59,175 bases of DNA. Origin: Oscillospiraceae bacterium (GTDB lineage Bacteria > Bacillota > Clostridia > Oscillospirales > Acutalibacteraceae). The position numbers and the translations under genes are program-made. The stretch covers positions 1 through 59,175 of the forward strand of contig JAQVFM010000004.1 of the NCBI GenBank assembly GCA_028697255.1, in the 5' to 3' direction. Below the pieces are notes generated by a model. The model did not search any database. It saw only the letters and a program-made list of their open reading frames with translations, and had not been told where the DNA came from. Below, piece by piece: positions 27,114-36,391 of this stretch (positions are counted from its first letter, which is position 1; each line of letters begins with the position of its first letter).

Positions 27114-28127
27114 ATGCCGGAACGCTTGGGACAATATACAGTAACGCTGTCCGGCAGGCCTACAATATTAGGCTCTGCGGCGGTGGTGGGTAAACGGGAG
27201 GGTGAAGGGCCCCTCGGACGCTATTTTGATATGATTTTTGAGGATACCACTCTCGGTGAAAAATCTTGGGAAAAAGCCGAAAGTGCCCTTCAGCGCGAGG
27301 CATTTATGCGAGTTCTTAATAAAGCAGGTTTATCACCCTCGCAGATAAACTATCTTTTTGTCGGCGATTTGCTAAACCAAAGCATTGCCTCCACATTTGG
27401 TATGCGCGAATATGGCGTTCCGCTTCTGTGTCAATTTGGGGCTTGTTCTACAATGGCACAGACTTTAGCCCTATCCGCAATTTTTGTGGACAGCGGAGCC
27501 GCCGATATTTGCTGCGCCCTCACCTCTTCACATTTCTGTTCGGCTGAGCGACAGTTCAGGTTCCCGCTTGAATACGGGGGGCAAAGACCGCCGACATCCC
27601 AGTGGACCGCAACAGCGGCCGGTGCAATAATTGTTGGTCTCGGGGGTAGCGGTGTTCGCATATCCGATGTCACCATCGGATATATTACCGATTTGGGAAT
27701 TAATGATGCCAACAATATGGGAGCGGCAATGGCTCCTGCTGCGGCCGAAACTATTTCGGCGTATTTTAAGGATACGTCAACCAAGCCTGATGATTATGAT
27801 CTTATAGTAACCGGCGATCTCGGCGCGGTTGGCAGCGAGCTTTTTCTTCAGCTTATGGAGCGAAAGAACTACCCGCTCGGGTCAAACTATACCGACTGCG
27901 GATTGTTGATATATGACCGAAGCAAGCAGGACGTACATGCCGGCGGATCGGGCTGCGGTTGTTCCGCCGCAGTACTGTGCTCATATATACTGAGCAAAAT
28001 GGAATCAGGCGAGCTCCACAATGTTTTGTTTGTTGCCACCGGTGCACTTATGTCGCCTACTTCGTCACAGCAGGGAGAAAGCATACCCAGTATCGCACAT
28101 CTGGTTCATCTTGTCACAATGAAGTGA
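27114..28127 (+). CDS. spoVAD: Stage V sporulation protein AD
   Basis: Dipicolinic acid-binding protein with a thiolase-like fold, located at the inner spore membrane with SpoVAC and SpoVAE. 337 residues; starts LGQYTVTLSGRPTILGSAAVVGKREGEGPLG, with the CQFGACSTMAQ and HFCSAERQFRFPLEYGGQRPPTSQWTATA segments typical of the family. spoVAE, which normally follows, is absent; the coat-type genes come next after 86 bases. Confidence 0.97.
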   Translation: MPERLGQYTVTLSGRPTILGSAAVVGKREGEGPLGRYFDMIFEDTTLGEKSWEKAESALQREAFMRVLNKAGLSPSQINYLFVGDLLNQSIASTFGMREYGVPLLCQFGACSTMAQTLALSAIFVDSGAADICCALTSSHFCSAERQFRFPLEYGGQRPPTSQWTATAAGAIIVGLGGSGVRISDVTIGYITDLGINDANNMGAAMAPAAAETISAYFKDTSTKPDDYDLIVTGDLGAVGSELFLQLMERKNYPLGSNYTDCGLLIYDRSKQDVHAGGSGCGCSAAVLCSYILSKMESGELHNVLFVATGALMSPTSSQQGESIPSIAHLVHLVTMK

Positions 28128-28213
28128 TTTCTACTCACTAATAATAAATATCACGTATATTATTTAAAATAAAAGTAATAATAATCCATGAAAATTCTGA
28201 AAGGAGATTTCTT

Positions 28214-28399
28214 ATGTCACATTTAAATCAGGTCGAACTGCAAAATTTGCGTCACATCATCAGCGAACATGATACAGCAAGAGAAAAGTTACAGTCCTAT
28301 GCACAGCAGGCAACGGATCCCGAGGTTAGGAAGTTTTTTGAAAGCTCGGCACAGGATGCTCAAAGCACAAGGCAACAGCTATTATCATTTTTGAAATAG
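28214..28399 (+). CDS. Small helical spore coat-type protein, partner of CotF
   Basis: 61 residues, two predicted helices (LNQVELQNLRHIISEHDTAREKLQSYAQQA and PEVRKFFESSAQDAQSTRQQLLSFL). It resembles the N-terminal helix pair of ferritin-like CotF proteins, and is followed after 12 bases by a clear CotF-domain gene. In several Clostridia CotF-like coat proteins are encoded as such pairs. AAGGAG precedes the ATG. Role in the coat is inferred. Confidence 0.75.
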   Translation: MSHLNQVELQNLRHIISEHDTAREKLQSYAQQATDPEVRKFFESSAQDAQSTRQQLLSFLK

Positions 28400-28411
28400 G
28401 AGGAAGTTATT

Positions 28412-28660
28412 ATGATACAGGACAAAACAATGGTAAACGATGCGCTTTCTATGATGAAAGGCAGCCTCAATTTTTATGCTACTTCAATTTCGGAATGCTC
28501 CAATCTCCAACTTAGATCTACACTTCAGCAGATTAGAAACAATTGCGAAACATCCCAGTATGACCTTTATAAAATGGCCGAAACAAAGGGGTTCTACAAG
28601 CCGGCAATTGCAGCGGACGACAACGATATACAACAAGTAAAAACACAGCTTCAGGGATAA
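28412..28660 (+). CDS. Spore coat protein, CotF family
   Basis: 82 residues with the Coat_F pattern: MVNDALSMMKGSLNFYATSISECSN and LRSTLQQIRNNCETSQYDLYKMAETKGFYKPA. The C-terminal YKMAETKGFYKP motif is the strongest family mark. Probably forms a four-helix unit together with the gene before it. Ends before a terminator. Confidence 0.88.
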   Translation: MIQDKTMVNDALSMMKGSLNFYATSISECSNLQLRSTLQQIRNNCETSQYDLYKMAETKGFYKPAIAADDNDIQQVKTQLQG

Positions 28661-28671
28661 TTTTTAAGCTT

Positions 28672-28704
28672 AAAGCGCCTCCACTTTTGAACAGGGGCGC
28701 TTTT
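28672..28704. terminator. Terminator after the CotF pair
   Basis: AAAGCGCC (28672-28679) with GGCGCTTT (28696-28703), T-rich afterwards. It may also terminate the converging DUF255 gene. Confidence 0.7.
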
Positions 28705-28731
28705 GATATATACATATAACTGAAAATAGTA

Positions 28732-30765
28732 TTATTTTAAACTACTTAGCATTTCTTCAAGACTGTTTACCGGTGCTGAACAGCTTTTGTTTTCACATAT
28801 ATAAAATGCCGAAGTTTTCTCCTGCTGTAACATATAATTTTTTGTAAACGGTGCAAGCTTTTCAAGTTCTTCGGCATTAGCGGGCGTCTTAACTAAAAAT
28901 GATGTTTGAGGGTAAAATCCCCGTTTTATTACCTCAATCGTTTTTTTAACCATGTCGCCGTTTACAACGCAGACGACTTCCTTTGTCGGAAAACCCGACA
29001 GCATAAGCGCAATCAAAGCAAAGCAATAGGCATAAGGCTGCTCTTCAAAACGCGAATAATAAAACGAAAGCTGCAAATCGGCCTGTTGCTGCCAAAATAC
29101 CTGTCCGGTCAAATATGCAAGCTTTATAAGACAATAAGCAAAAACAGAGTTGCCCGACGGCATAGCGCCATCATATTGTTCCTTTGGCCTGATTATAAGC
29201 TGTTCGCCATCCGATGCATTCATATAAAAGCCGCCATCCTTATCCGCGAACCGTGACAAGACTTTTTTTGACAACGACTCACAGCGGCTCAAATATTTGA
29301 CATCGTAAGTTGATTCATATAGTTCAAGGTGCGCCCAGGCCAAAAATACATAATCATCCAGCAGTCCCGATCCTTGTGCCTTGCCGTCACGAAAGCTGAT
29401 ATACAATTCACCGTTTTTATCGGTAAGGTTTGTATTTATAAATTCAAGTGCTGCAACTGCTGAGTTAAGATAATGCTGCTGTCCAAGTATACGGAAAGCC
29501 TTTGCATATGCCACTATCATCAAAGTGTTCCATGCCGTGAGCATTTTGTCGTCTTTGTGCAGCACTGTCCGCTTGTCGCGGTATTCACGAAGCTTGGACA
29601 ACATTTGTTCCGTTTTTTCGTCATTTTTAGAGTATTCGGGATTGTCAATAAGATTTAATATATTTTTGCCCTCAAAGTTGCCCCGCCGTGTTACCGAAAA
29701 CCACCGGCACAGCCGTTCACCGTCCACATCTCCAAGTACGGCTTTTATTTCATTTTCGGTAAATGTATAAAACTTGCCCTCCTCGCCCTCGCTGTCGGCA
29801 TCCTGTGCGCAATAAAACCCGCCTTCGGGCGAGGTCATTTCCCTTTTAATGTAAGTCAACGTCTTTTCGGCCACAGTTTTATAAAGAGGGTTATTTGTTA
29901 CTGCGTAGGTTTCTAAATAGATTGTTGTGAGCAGTGCGTTATCATAAAGCATTTTTTCAAAGTGCGGCACTAACCATTTTGAATCGGTCGAATAACGCGA
30001 AAAGCCAAACCCTACATGGTCAAATATTCCGCCCCTGTACATTTGGGCGAGTGTTTTCTCTACCATCAGAAGAGCTTTTTTATCATTTTTAATTTGATAT
30101 AAACGGAGCAAAAACATCAGGTTGTGAGGGGTCGGAAATTTTGGTGCGCTGCCAAACCCGCCATAATCTGAGTCAAATGCACGCTCAAAATATCTTGCTG
30201 CCTTAGATATAGGCAGCGCGCCCGGCTGTTGCATTGTTTTATCGTGTTTTGTCGAGTCGGTAAGGGTTTCGGTAATATACTCGCTGTCCGAAATCAATCG
30301 GTGCGGCGATGACTTCCATTTCTCTACAACCGTTTCAAGCAGCTTTAGCAAACCGGGGTGCCCGAAGCTTGGGTGTTTTGGGAAATAGGTTCCTGCAAAA
30401 AAAGGCTTTTGATCGGGAGTCATTATAATAGTGAGAGGCCAACCGCCTCTGCCTGTCATTGCCTGACATACGTTCATATAAACCGAGTCTATATCAGGGC
30501 GTTCCTCCCTGTCCACCTTTATTGAAACAAAATATTTGTTGAGATAATCCCCCACCTCCCTATCCTCAAAGCTTTCCTCTGCCATAACATGACACCAATG
30601 GCAAGTGGAGTAGCCTATTGAAAGAAATATCGGCTTGTTTTCATTTTTTGCTTTTTCAAAAGCCGCTTTTCCCCACGGATACCAGTCAACAGGATTATGA
30701 GCATGCTGAAGCAAGTAGGGAGATGTTTCATTTATTAATGCATTTGTCCGACTTTTAGTCTTCAT
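28732..30765 (-). CDS. DUF255 thioredoxin-fold / six-hairpin glycosidase-like protein (YyaL type)
   Basis: 677 residues. N-terminal thioredoxin-like domain opens [21 protein letters not shown] and has the redox pair CHWC at 55-58, followed by [10 protein letters not shown] and [14 protein letters not shown]. The remainder is an alpha/alpha toroid similar to glycoside hydrolases, with [16 protein letters not shown] and [11 protein letters not shown]. The family (YyaL, human SPATA20) has no firmly established activity. The start is ATG 30765 after AAAGGGTG; a reading from 30873 adds 36 unrelated residues. Cytoplasmic, monocistronic. Confidence 0.93.
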   Translation of the reverse strand: MKTKSRTNALINETSPYLLQHAHNPVDWYPWGKAAFEKAKNENKPIFLSIGYSTCHWCHVMAEESFEDREVGDYLNKYFVSIKVDREERPDIDSVYMNVCQAMTGRGGWPLTIIMTPDQKPFFAGTYFPKHPSFGHPGLLKLLETVVEKWKSSPHRLISDSEYITETLTDSTKHDKTMQQPGALPISKAARYFERAFDSDYGGFGSAPKFPTPHNLMFLLRLYQIKNDKKALLMVEKTLAQMYRGGIFDHVGFGFSRYSTDSKWLVPHFEKMLYDNALLTTIYLETYAVTNNPLYKTVAEKTLTYIKREMTSPEGGFYCAQDADSEGEEGKFYTFTENEIKAVLGDVDGERLCRWFSVTRRGNFEGKNILNLIDNPEYSKNDEKTEQMLSKLREYRDKRTVLHKDDKMLTAWNTLMIVAYAKAFRILGQQHYLNSAVAALEFINTNLTDKNGELYISFRDGKAQGSGLLDDYVFLAWAHLELYESTYDVKYLSRCESLSKKVLSRFADKDGGFYMNASDGEQLIIRPKEQYDGAMPSGNSVFAYCLIKLAYLTGQVFWQQQADLQLSFYYSRFEEQPYAYCFALIALMLSGFPTKEVVCVVNGDMVKKTIEVIKRGFYPQTSFLVKTPANAEELEKLAPFTKNYMLQQEKTSAFYICENKSCSAPVNSLEEMLSSLK

Positions 30766-31056
30766 AAAGTACACCCTTTCACAAATAGCTGCGCCTCGTT
30801 TGCCGCAACTGCGACTTAACTTTAATAGTGTACCTTTAGATGCAATAACTATACTTAGAGTAAAATATAACAAGAAAATTAACGATTTGTTTCAAAATAA
30901 AACACGCCGCCTTTAAAAATTTCTCTGTACATAATGCTGGTTTGTGATTCTTTCACTAATTTAAGGCATGGACGCACGCTCTTTTGCATATTTATTGTAT
31001 GGTGACAATGCGCAAACTCAAATTGCGCAAGACCTAATAGGAAAGGCGTGTAAAAA

Positions 31057-31992
31057 ATGAATGAATTCTATCCCGAAGGCCGTCTTATTGATACCGTTTG
31101 CAACCAAAAATATATCAGCTCCCAGGCCGGACTGGCTGAGGCAGCACTTGAAGGCAGGGTTCTTGAAGCGAGAGCGGTGCTGTGCGATGCTTCGCATTCG
31201 CTTCATGTTGATATGCCCTGCATGCAAGGGATAATTCCCTATTATGAGGGTGCAATAGGCATTGCTGAGGGCCTAACGCGGGACATTGCGTTAATTTCGC
31301 GCGTCAGTAAACCGGTGTGCTTTGTCGTTAAAGGATTTGAGGATATTCCGGGCGGCAAAAAGCGTGCAGTTTTGTCTCGTCGCGAAGCACAGGAAAAATG
31401 CCGCTATGATTATATAAGACATCTTCGCTGCGGTGACATTATTCCGGCAAGGGTGACACGGCTTGAGTCATTCGGGGCTTTTTGCGACATTGGCTGCGGT
31501 CTGCCTGCTCTTATGCCGATAGCCAGTTTGTCTGTCAGTCGAATTTCGCATCCCTCTGACCGTTTTTGCCCGGGAATGGATATACTCGGAGTTGTGTCAT
31601 CAATACAAGACGGCAGAATTTGTTTGTCCCAGCGCGAACTGTTGGGGACATGGGAAGAAAATGCCGCTATGTTCTCTCAGGGCGAAACAGTTGCAGGCAT
31701 TATACGATCGGTAGAGGAATACGGAGTTTTTGTCGAGCTTACGCCAAACCTTGCGGGACTTGCCGAGCCGCGTGATGGAGTTTTTCCCGGCCAGAGTGCC
31801 GGTGTATACATAAAAAGCATACTGCCATCCAAAATGAAGCTTAAGCTTGTAATAATAGATACCTCTTCGCCGCCCCCCGTCGAGTGCACACCGCCAAAGT
31901 ATTTTATAACCGAGGGCCACATTGACCGCTGGGTATATTCGCCGCCCGGTTGCGGTAAGGTAATTCAAACTGTATTTGATTCATTTGATTAG
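31057..31992 (+). CDS. Two-S1-domain RNA-binding protein (ribosomal S1-like)
   Basis: 311 residues. An unrecognised N-terminal part (1-120), then two S1 OB-folds: 125-194 (GDIIPARVTRLESFGAFCDIGCGLPALMPI) and 208-268 (GETVAGIIRSVEEYGVFVELTPNLAGL). Annotated in Clostridia as S1-like or 30S ribosomal protein S1; short forms such as this may act in translation or RNA decay. AGGAAAGG precedes the ATG. It stands alone, followed by a repeat and a hairpin. Confidence 0.88.
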   Translation: MNEFYPEGRLIDTVCNQKYISSQAGLAEAALEGRVLEARAVLCDASHSLHVDMPCMQGIIPYYEGAIGIAEGLTRDIALISRVSKPVCFVVKGFEDIPGGKKRAVLSRREAQEKCRYDYIRHLRCGDIIPARVTRLESFGAFCDIGCGLPALMPIASLSVSRISHPSDRFCPGMDILGVVSSIQDGRICLSQRELLGTWEENAAMFSQGETVAGIIRSVEEYGVFVELTPNLAGLAEPRDGVFPGQSAGVYIKSILPSKMKLKLVIIDTSSPPPVECTPPKYFITEGHIDRWVYSPPGCGKVIQTVFDSFD

Positions 31993-31996
31993 TCTG

Positions 31997-32018
31997 TATA
32001 CTAATATCCGATTAAAAG
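31997..32018 (+). repeat. Dispersed repeat TACTAATATCCGATTAAAAG, copy 1
   Basis: The 20 bases 31999-32018 recur exactly, inverted, at 37084-37103. A diverged copy sits at 10911-10929. Confidence 0.85.
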
Positions 32019-32055
32019 AGCAAGGGATAGAAAATATCTGTTATCCCTTGCTCTT
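32016..32055 (+). terminator. Terminator of the S1-domain gene
   Basis: A perfect 14-bp stem AAGAGCAAGGGATA (32016-32029) with TATCCCTTGCTCTT (32042-32055). The T-run is short, so termination strength is uncertain. Confidence 0.6.
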
Positions 32056-32090
32056 TGCTCTGCATATTTTGATACAAATAAATTTAATAA

Positions 32091-32116
32091 ACGGCGCGAT
32101 GAGGGCATCGTGCCGT
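32091..32116. repeat. Palindromic module GCGATGNNGGCATCGY, copy 1
   Basis: ACGGCGCGATGAGGGCATCG followed by TGCCGT. Related copies are at 45183-45208 and 51454-51477. Confidence 0.6.
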
Positions 32117-32131
32117 TGATGCAATAAAAAT

Positions 32132-32161
32132 AAAGGGCTGTATGATTTGCAACAGCCCTTT
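32132..32161 (-). terminator. Terminator of the yabE-like gene
   Basis: AAAGGGCTGT (32132-32141) pairs perfectly with ACAGCCCTTT (32152-32161); on the minus strand it is followed by ATTTTTATT. Confidence 0.8.
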
Positions 32162-32166
32162 AACAT

Positions 32167-33213
32167 TTATCCTATTACATACACATTAAGACGTTTTGCG
32201 CCGAATTTAAGGCATTCCTCATAATGGTCAAAAAACAAATCCACCAACACGCGGCCGTCGCGTAACGCAGTGCCTGTATCGCCTGCCACGGCATAGCCAT
32301 AAACATAAGACCCGTCGGGAGACACTATATACAGCTTGGTGCCGTAAGGAATGCGCCTGGGATCAACCGCCACGACGCCGACCTGCGCTTTGCGGCCAGA
32401 TGCGGTACGAGTACCCGCATAACCCCTGTCGCTGCTGTATGCGGTTGCTTTACCGCAATACTTGGCAGTGTATTTTACCGGCTGGCCTTTTTTGTCCAAC
32501 TCAATCTTAAAAGGAGCGGGTGAAATTGGCGTTCCCAGTGCCGTGCCGACAAGCTTAATTTGGGGCGTCATTTTCCGATTTACAACTTCTTTGATTGGTT
32601 CTGTCTTTATAACCTTACCGTTTTTTATGGTTTTGCGATAGGTTATCGTTTTGTTTCCGTCTACACCGGCACGCTTAATATAAGTGCGGCCAGGTGGCAA
32701 GGTGTTTGTATATTCGGTTATCGTGGTAAATTTCTCTGTCTCATTTACGGTATATTCCTGATAATTCATGCGGTCAACCGTGATATCAAGCCCGTCGTGA
32801 ATTTCGCTTGAAAGCTCTACATTGATTTTGTCATCCCGGTTAAGACTTACGCCAACCTTTTCCAACACATCGGCAACTGAGCCATTTGCCATGCGTACAA
32901 TAGTGGTAATGCCATCGGCGGTTACTTGCACATCGGCAGCGCGGTTAACTTCAACAACACTGATTTCCTGAAATGCTAATACCTCATCGCCCTTTTCGAG
33001 TTTTATACCTGCGCTGGAAACCGCGCGCATCGGGTCATCGTCAAGTGTTAGTACGATTCTTCTGGTGTCATTGTCCACAACAGTTATAGCTTTTACATTA
33101 AACGAAACATAAACTATAGCCGCCGTACTGACAACTGCCAGCACACAAACTGCAAACATCCGGCTTTTTAAAATATGAGCCGCAGCCGCAGCCATACGTT
33201 TTACGGTATCCAT
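32167..33213 (-). CDS. YabE-like G5 and 3D domain cell-wall protein
   Basis: 348 residues, exported and probably membrane-anchored by an N-terminal helix (19-41). Domain order: DUF348 repeats (about 45-150), G5 domain (about 150-235, including PPGRTYIKRAGVDGNKTITYRKTIKNGKVI) and a C-terminal 3D domain (about 255-348) with the aspartates of VDPRRIPYGTKLYI, GDTGTALRDGRVLVDLFF. 3D domains belong to the MltA-like double-psi barrel group and are thought to cleave peptidoglycan glycan strands. YabE/Rpf2-like proteins act in cell-wall turnover and resuscitation. Has a consensus promoter and a long leader. Confidence 0.93.
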   Translation of the reverse strand: MDTVKRMAAAAAHILKSRMFAVCVLAVVSTAAIVYVSFNVKAITVVDNDTRRIVLTLDDDPMRAVSSAGIKLEKGDEVLAFQEISVVEVNRAADVQVTADGITTIVRMANGSVADVLEKVGVSLNRDDKINVELSSEIHDGLDITVDRMNYQEYTVNETEKFTTITEYTNTLPPGRTYIKRAGVDGNKTITYRKTIKNGKVIKTEPIKEVVNRKMTPQIKLVGTALGTPISPAPFKIELDKKGQPVKYTAKYCGKATAYSSDRGYAGTRTASGRKAQVGVVAVDPRRIPYGTKLYIVSPDGSYVYGYAVAGDTGTALRDGRVLVDLFFDHYEECLKFGAKRLNVYVIG

Positions 33214-33375
33214 CCAATGCTTCCTTTCTTAGACCACCCGCACATTTTACTGGCCGTGTATGAATCATTGCCGGCGGCGGGCGTTCTTTTTTATATAGAA
33301 TTTATTCAACATAAATACCTGTTGAAAATCTATATATGTCGGCGGGCTGGAAATATCCGTCTCAAGCGTAGGTGT

Positions 33376-33404
33376 ATTATACGTATATAATAATACGGTG
33401 TCAA
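33376..33404 (-). promoter_or_regulatory. Consensus promoter of the yabE-like gene
   Basis: TTGACA (33404-33399), 17 bases, TATAAT (33381-33376): every base matches the sigma-A consensus. It leaves a leader of about 155 bases (33214-33369) with a stem TATATAGA/TCTATATA near its middle; no known riboswitch is recognised there. Confidence 0.85.
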
Positions 33405-33501
33405 ACAATCAAAATTACTCATTTTTTGTTTAATGTGTACAAACAAGACGCTGTCCATAAATTAAAGTGCATAATCAATTATAATCTTTTCGTCTATAAT
33501 T

Positions 33502-33537
33502 AAACCGTGATAAATTACATTATTTATCACGGTTTTT
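33502..33537 (+). terminator. Hairpin with T-run in the 33.4-33.8 kb gap
   Basis: AAACCGTGATAAA (33502-33514) pairs perfectly with TTTATCACGGTTT (33523-33535), then TT and later TTTTTTT. It points along the plus strand although the nearest plus gene ended at 31992. Confidence 0.6.
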
Positions 33538-33707
33538 GACTTTTTTTATATATTTAAATGTCGTTTATATGCTTTTTATTGCTTAAAGAAATCTTAATTG
33601 CCATTTTATTGAATTATTTGGCAATTATAAGTTAGATTTTAAATTATCTCATTTTCTTTGTGCAATCATCCAAAAGTAACAGTGCTGTAACTATTGAAAA
33701 AGCAATA

Positions 33708-33741
33708 AAAATCCCATTTTTTATGAATAAAATGGGATTTT
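33708..33741 (-). terminator. Terminator of the OppA-like gene
   Basis: A perfect 13-bp stem AAAATCCCATTTT (33708-33720) with AAAATGGGATTTT (33729-33741), followed on the minus strand by TATTG. About 100 bases after the gene's stop. Confidence 0.7.
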
Positions 33742-33762
33742 GTGGATAAAATAGATTGAAAA

Positions 33763-33800
33763 ATTTCATATTTATACATTTGAGTGTATAAATATGAAAT
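33763..33800. repeat. Perfect 16-bp inverted repeat
   Basis: ATTTCATATTTATACA (33763-33778) faces TGTATAAATATGAAAT (33785-33800) across 6 bases. AT-rich and without a T-run; it could be a weak 3' hairpin of the OppA-like gene or an operator-like site. Confidence 0.55.
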
Positions 33801-33843
33801 GGTCTGATAATTTCCAGTTGAAATGTGTCCAAAAATGAACGAC

Positions 33844-35448
33844 TTATTTTTTGCCTGCTTTAAAAAAATCATATATCGCGCCAAATGCGCCACCGCCAAA
33901 CGGACGAACAATAATCCCGCTGTTGCCCTTAGGAATGCCGGTATAACGGATTTCGTAGCTTAATGGTATTGACGGACACACACTCCATAATGCCGATTCC
34001 AGCTGTTCTAAATCAGCACGTGTACCCTTATCGCGTACAGTTGCAAGACGTTTGTCATAATCATTGCTTGAAAAACGCGCAAAGTTTCCGGTAGCGTTTG
34101 ATGCAAAGCATTCCAAAGCGTCGATTGCATTGGGGCCCGATGCTGTGAATTCGAATAATGCTATCTCGTAGTTGCCCACTTTTACGCGGGCGGCAAGCTC
34201 GCTTTTTGGGAGCTGCTCAATACTGAAATAAAGCGAAAGATTTTTTTGCCATGATTGTGCTATATAGCGCATCAGCCTTGTGCTGTATTCATCATCGGCA
34301 CATAGCAGCGTCAATGACGGCATTTTGTCAAGTCCTGCCTTTGACAGTCCCCCAGCGAGAGTATCAGCCGCATGCCGTCCGCTCGATTTTTGAGTTTTTG
34401 AATTTTCACGCGTTCTGTATTTGCCGTCTTGGATAATCGAATCGGGTGGCACAAAGCCCGTTGCCGGCTTGTCGGTAATTTCATTTAGCTGTGAATATAA
34501 TATATCCCACTCAATCGAATCACGCAGTGCACATCTAACCTTTGCATTTGATAATGCGCCAATGCGGTTATTCAGCCAAACCATGCGTATTGTATCCTGA
34601 CGCTCGACTAATTTAAGTTCAGCATCCCTCGCCGCTTCGAGCTGGTCTGAGGGAACCGGTGCTGCATCAAGCATACCCTCGGACAATAAAGAAACAGGCT
34701 CGTCCACATTACCTATTATATAACGGACAGTTGAGGGCAAAATGTTTTGTGCATTTCTATAATTTTCATGCTTGCTTAAAAGTAGATAATTTCCGTGTTC
34801 CCATTTTTTTAAATAAAATGCACCATTAGACATGATATATTCAGTTTCAAGACCGTATCGCCCGCCGGTAGAATCAAAAAAGCTCTTTTGACAAGGCATA
34901 AATGGAGCGTATGCAGTTCTTTCGGGGAATTTGTTGTCACGCTTATTAAGTGTGATTTTTAGTGTCTTGTTATCGAGTGCATTCACACCCAGCTCGGAAA
35001 TGTCTTTTGAGCCCTCATTTATTTCTTTGGCATTTTTAATATTATAAAGCCTGTATGCCAAGCCCGACTTTGTCAAAGGCATCACCGCACGCTTGATCCC
35101 AAACTCAAAATCGTGCGCAGTTACCGGCGTGTTGTCGCTCCAAGCATTGTCAAAAAGCGTAAAGGTATAAGTAAGCCCATCTTGTGAAACCGTCCATTTT
35201 GCGGCGCCGGGAATGGCTTTGCCGTTTTCGTCAAGCGCTGTCAATGCTTCAAAAATGGCATCCACTACGGCAGCCGAAGCGGTGTCGGTACAAACCTGGG
35301 GGTCCAATTGCCGAGGCTCTGATGACAGAGGGAAACGAAAGCTTTTGCCAACGGTTGTATCCTGCTTACAGCCGGCAATAAAAGCCGATAACAAAATTAT
35401 TAAAGCAATGCGATATAAAAACCTTGATTTTGCATAAAACGACGGCAT
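33844..35448 (-). CDS. Peptide-binding lipoprotein, OppA/DppA family (SBP_bac_5)
   Basis: 534 residues. Signal peptide with lipobox IAGC, acylated Cys27. The family fold follows: FRFPLSSEPRQLDPQVCTDTASAAVVDAIFEALTALD and WTVSQDGLTYTFTLFDNAWSDNTPVTAHDFEFGIKR. It should deliver peptides to an ABC permease, but no oligopeptide permease genes are near, so it is an orphan or works with a remote system. CAGGGGAGGAATAGC-type ribosome site upstream of the ATG. Confidence 0.93.
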   Translation of the reverse strand: MPSFYAKSRFLYRIALIILLSAFIAGCKQDTTVGKSFRFPLSSEPRQLDPQVCTDTASAAVVDAIFEALTALDENGKAIPGAAKWTVSQDGLTYTFTLFDNAWSDNTPVTAHDFEFGIKRAVMPLTKSGLAYRLYNIKNAKEINEGSKDISELGVNALDNKTLKITLNKRDNKFPERTAYAPFMPCQKSFFDSTGGRYGLETEYIMSNGAFYLKKWEHGNYLLLSKHENYRNAQNILPSTVRYIIGNVDEPVSLLSEGMLDAAPVPSDQLEAARDAELKLVERQDTIRMVWLNNRIGALSNAKVRCALRDSIEWDILYSQLNEITDKPATGFVPPDSIIQDGKYRTRENSKTQKSSGRHAADTLAGGLSKAGLDKMPSLTLLCADDEYSTRLMRYIAQSWQKNLSLYFSIEQLPKSELAARVKVGNYEIALFEFTASGPNAIDALECFASNATGNFARFSSNDYDKRLATVRDKGTRADLEQLESALWSVCPSIPLSYEIRYTGIPKGNSGIIVRPFGGGAFGAIYDFFKAGKK

Positions 35449-35522
35449 AAGCTATTCCTCCCCTTCAATATTATAACAATTGCCAACGAGGTTGCCAATA
35501 GTAATATACATTAACTTAACCA

Positions 35523-35560
35523 AAAAACCCGATGAAACACATCTGTTTCATCGGGTTTTT
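35523..35560 (-). terminator. Terminator of the amino-acid ABC operon
   Basis: A 17-bp perfect stem AAAAACCCGATGAAACA (35523-35539) with TGTTTCATCGGGTTTTT (35544-35560), loop CATC, on the minus strand ending in TTTTTT. Confidence 0.9.
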
Positions 35561-35613
35561 CATTTAGATTGTTTCAATGGGAGGGCGTCACACATACATA
35601 TTACAAAAATCAA

Positions 35614-36372
35614 TTACAATACACTTTTTAAAAAATTTCTGGTACGTTCATTTTTTGGGTTATTAAAGATTTCATCAGGTTTGCCCTCTTCGCAAATACT
35701 GCCGTCAAACATAAATAATATCCTGTCGGCAACTTCGCGCGCAAAACTCATTTCGTGAGTAACAACTATCATAGTCATACCGCTTTCGGCAAGCTTTTTC
35801 ATTACGTTAAGCACCTCGCCCACAAGCTCGGGGTCAAGCGCCGAAGTCGGCTCGTCAAAGAGCATGATTTCGGGCTCCATTGCTAATGCGCGGGCGATTG
35901 CCACACGCTGCTGCTGTCCGCCTGAAAGACGAGACGGATATTCGTTTATTTTATCAGCCAGCCCTACGCGCGAAATAATATCCTTTGCAAGCGTTTCGGC
36001 CTTGTCTTTAGTCAATCCCTTGACATGTATAGGCGATAGTGTAACATTTTCGAGCACGGTTTTGTGCGGAAACAGGTTAAATCTTTGAAATACCATACCG
36101 GTTTTTAAAAGAATTGATGCCCGCTCTGCACTTGATAGCTTAACAAGATTGACGCCGTCTTTTCTGTCATCGAGAAGATCATTTTCAATCCATATCTTGC
36201 CTGATGTGATTTTTTCAAGATGGTTAAGCGAGCGGAGAATTGTGGATTTGCCGGCGCCCGAGGGACCTATTATGCAGACAACTTCCCCCGCTTCGACGGT
36301 AAACGATACATCTTTTAAGACTTCAAGTGTACCAAAGTTTTTATATACATTTTCAACCTTTATCATTGACAT
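35614..36372 (-). CDS. Polar amino-acid ABC transporter ATP-binding protein (GlnQ type)
   Basis: 252 residues. Walker [11 protein letters not shown]-loop in [11 protein letters not shown], signature LSGGQQQR, Walker [14 protein letters not shown] and switch His in THEMSFA are all present. The [17 protein letters not shown] stretch is typical of the polar amino-acid group. Lies 19 bases after the permease gene and is last in the operon. Confidence 0.96.
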   Translation of the reverse strand: MSMIKVENVYKNFGTLEVLKDVSFTVEAGEVVCIIGPSGAGKSTILRSLNHLEKITSGKIWIENDLLDDRKDGVNLVKLSSAERASILLKTGMVFQRFNLFPHKTVLENVTLSPIHVKGLTKDKAETLAKDIISRVGLADKINEYPSRLSGGQQQRVAIARALAMEPEIMLFDEPTSALDPELVGEVLNVMKKLAESGMTMIVVTHEMSFAREVADRILFMFDGSICEEGKPDEIFNNPKNERTRNFLKSVL

Positions 36373-36391
36373 CGCGCTATTCCCCCTCCCC

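Noticed and set aside
31057..31992. Full-length ribosomal protein S1 or IspH-S1 fusion
   Set aside because: Only two S1 domains and no Fe-S cysteine pattern of IspH; best described as a short S1-domain protein.
33214..33370. A c-di-AMP (ydaO) riboswitch in the yabE-like leader
   Set aside because: The conserved blocks of that class could not be found in the leader.
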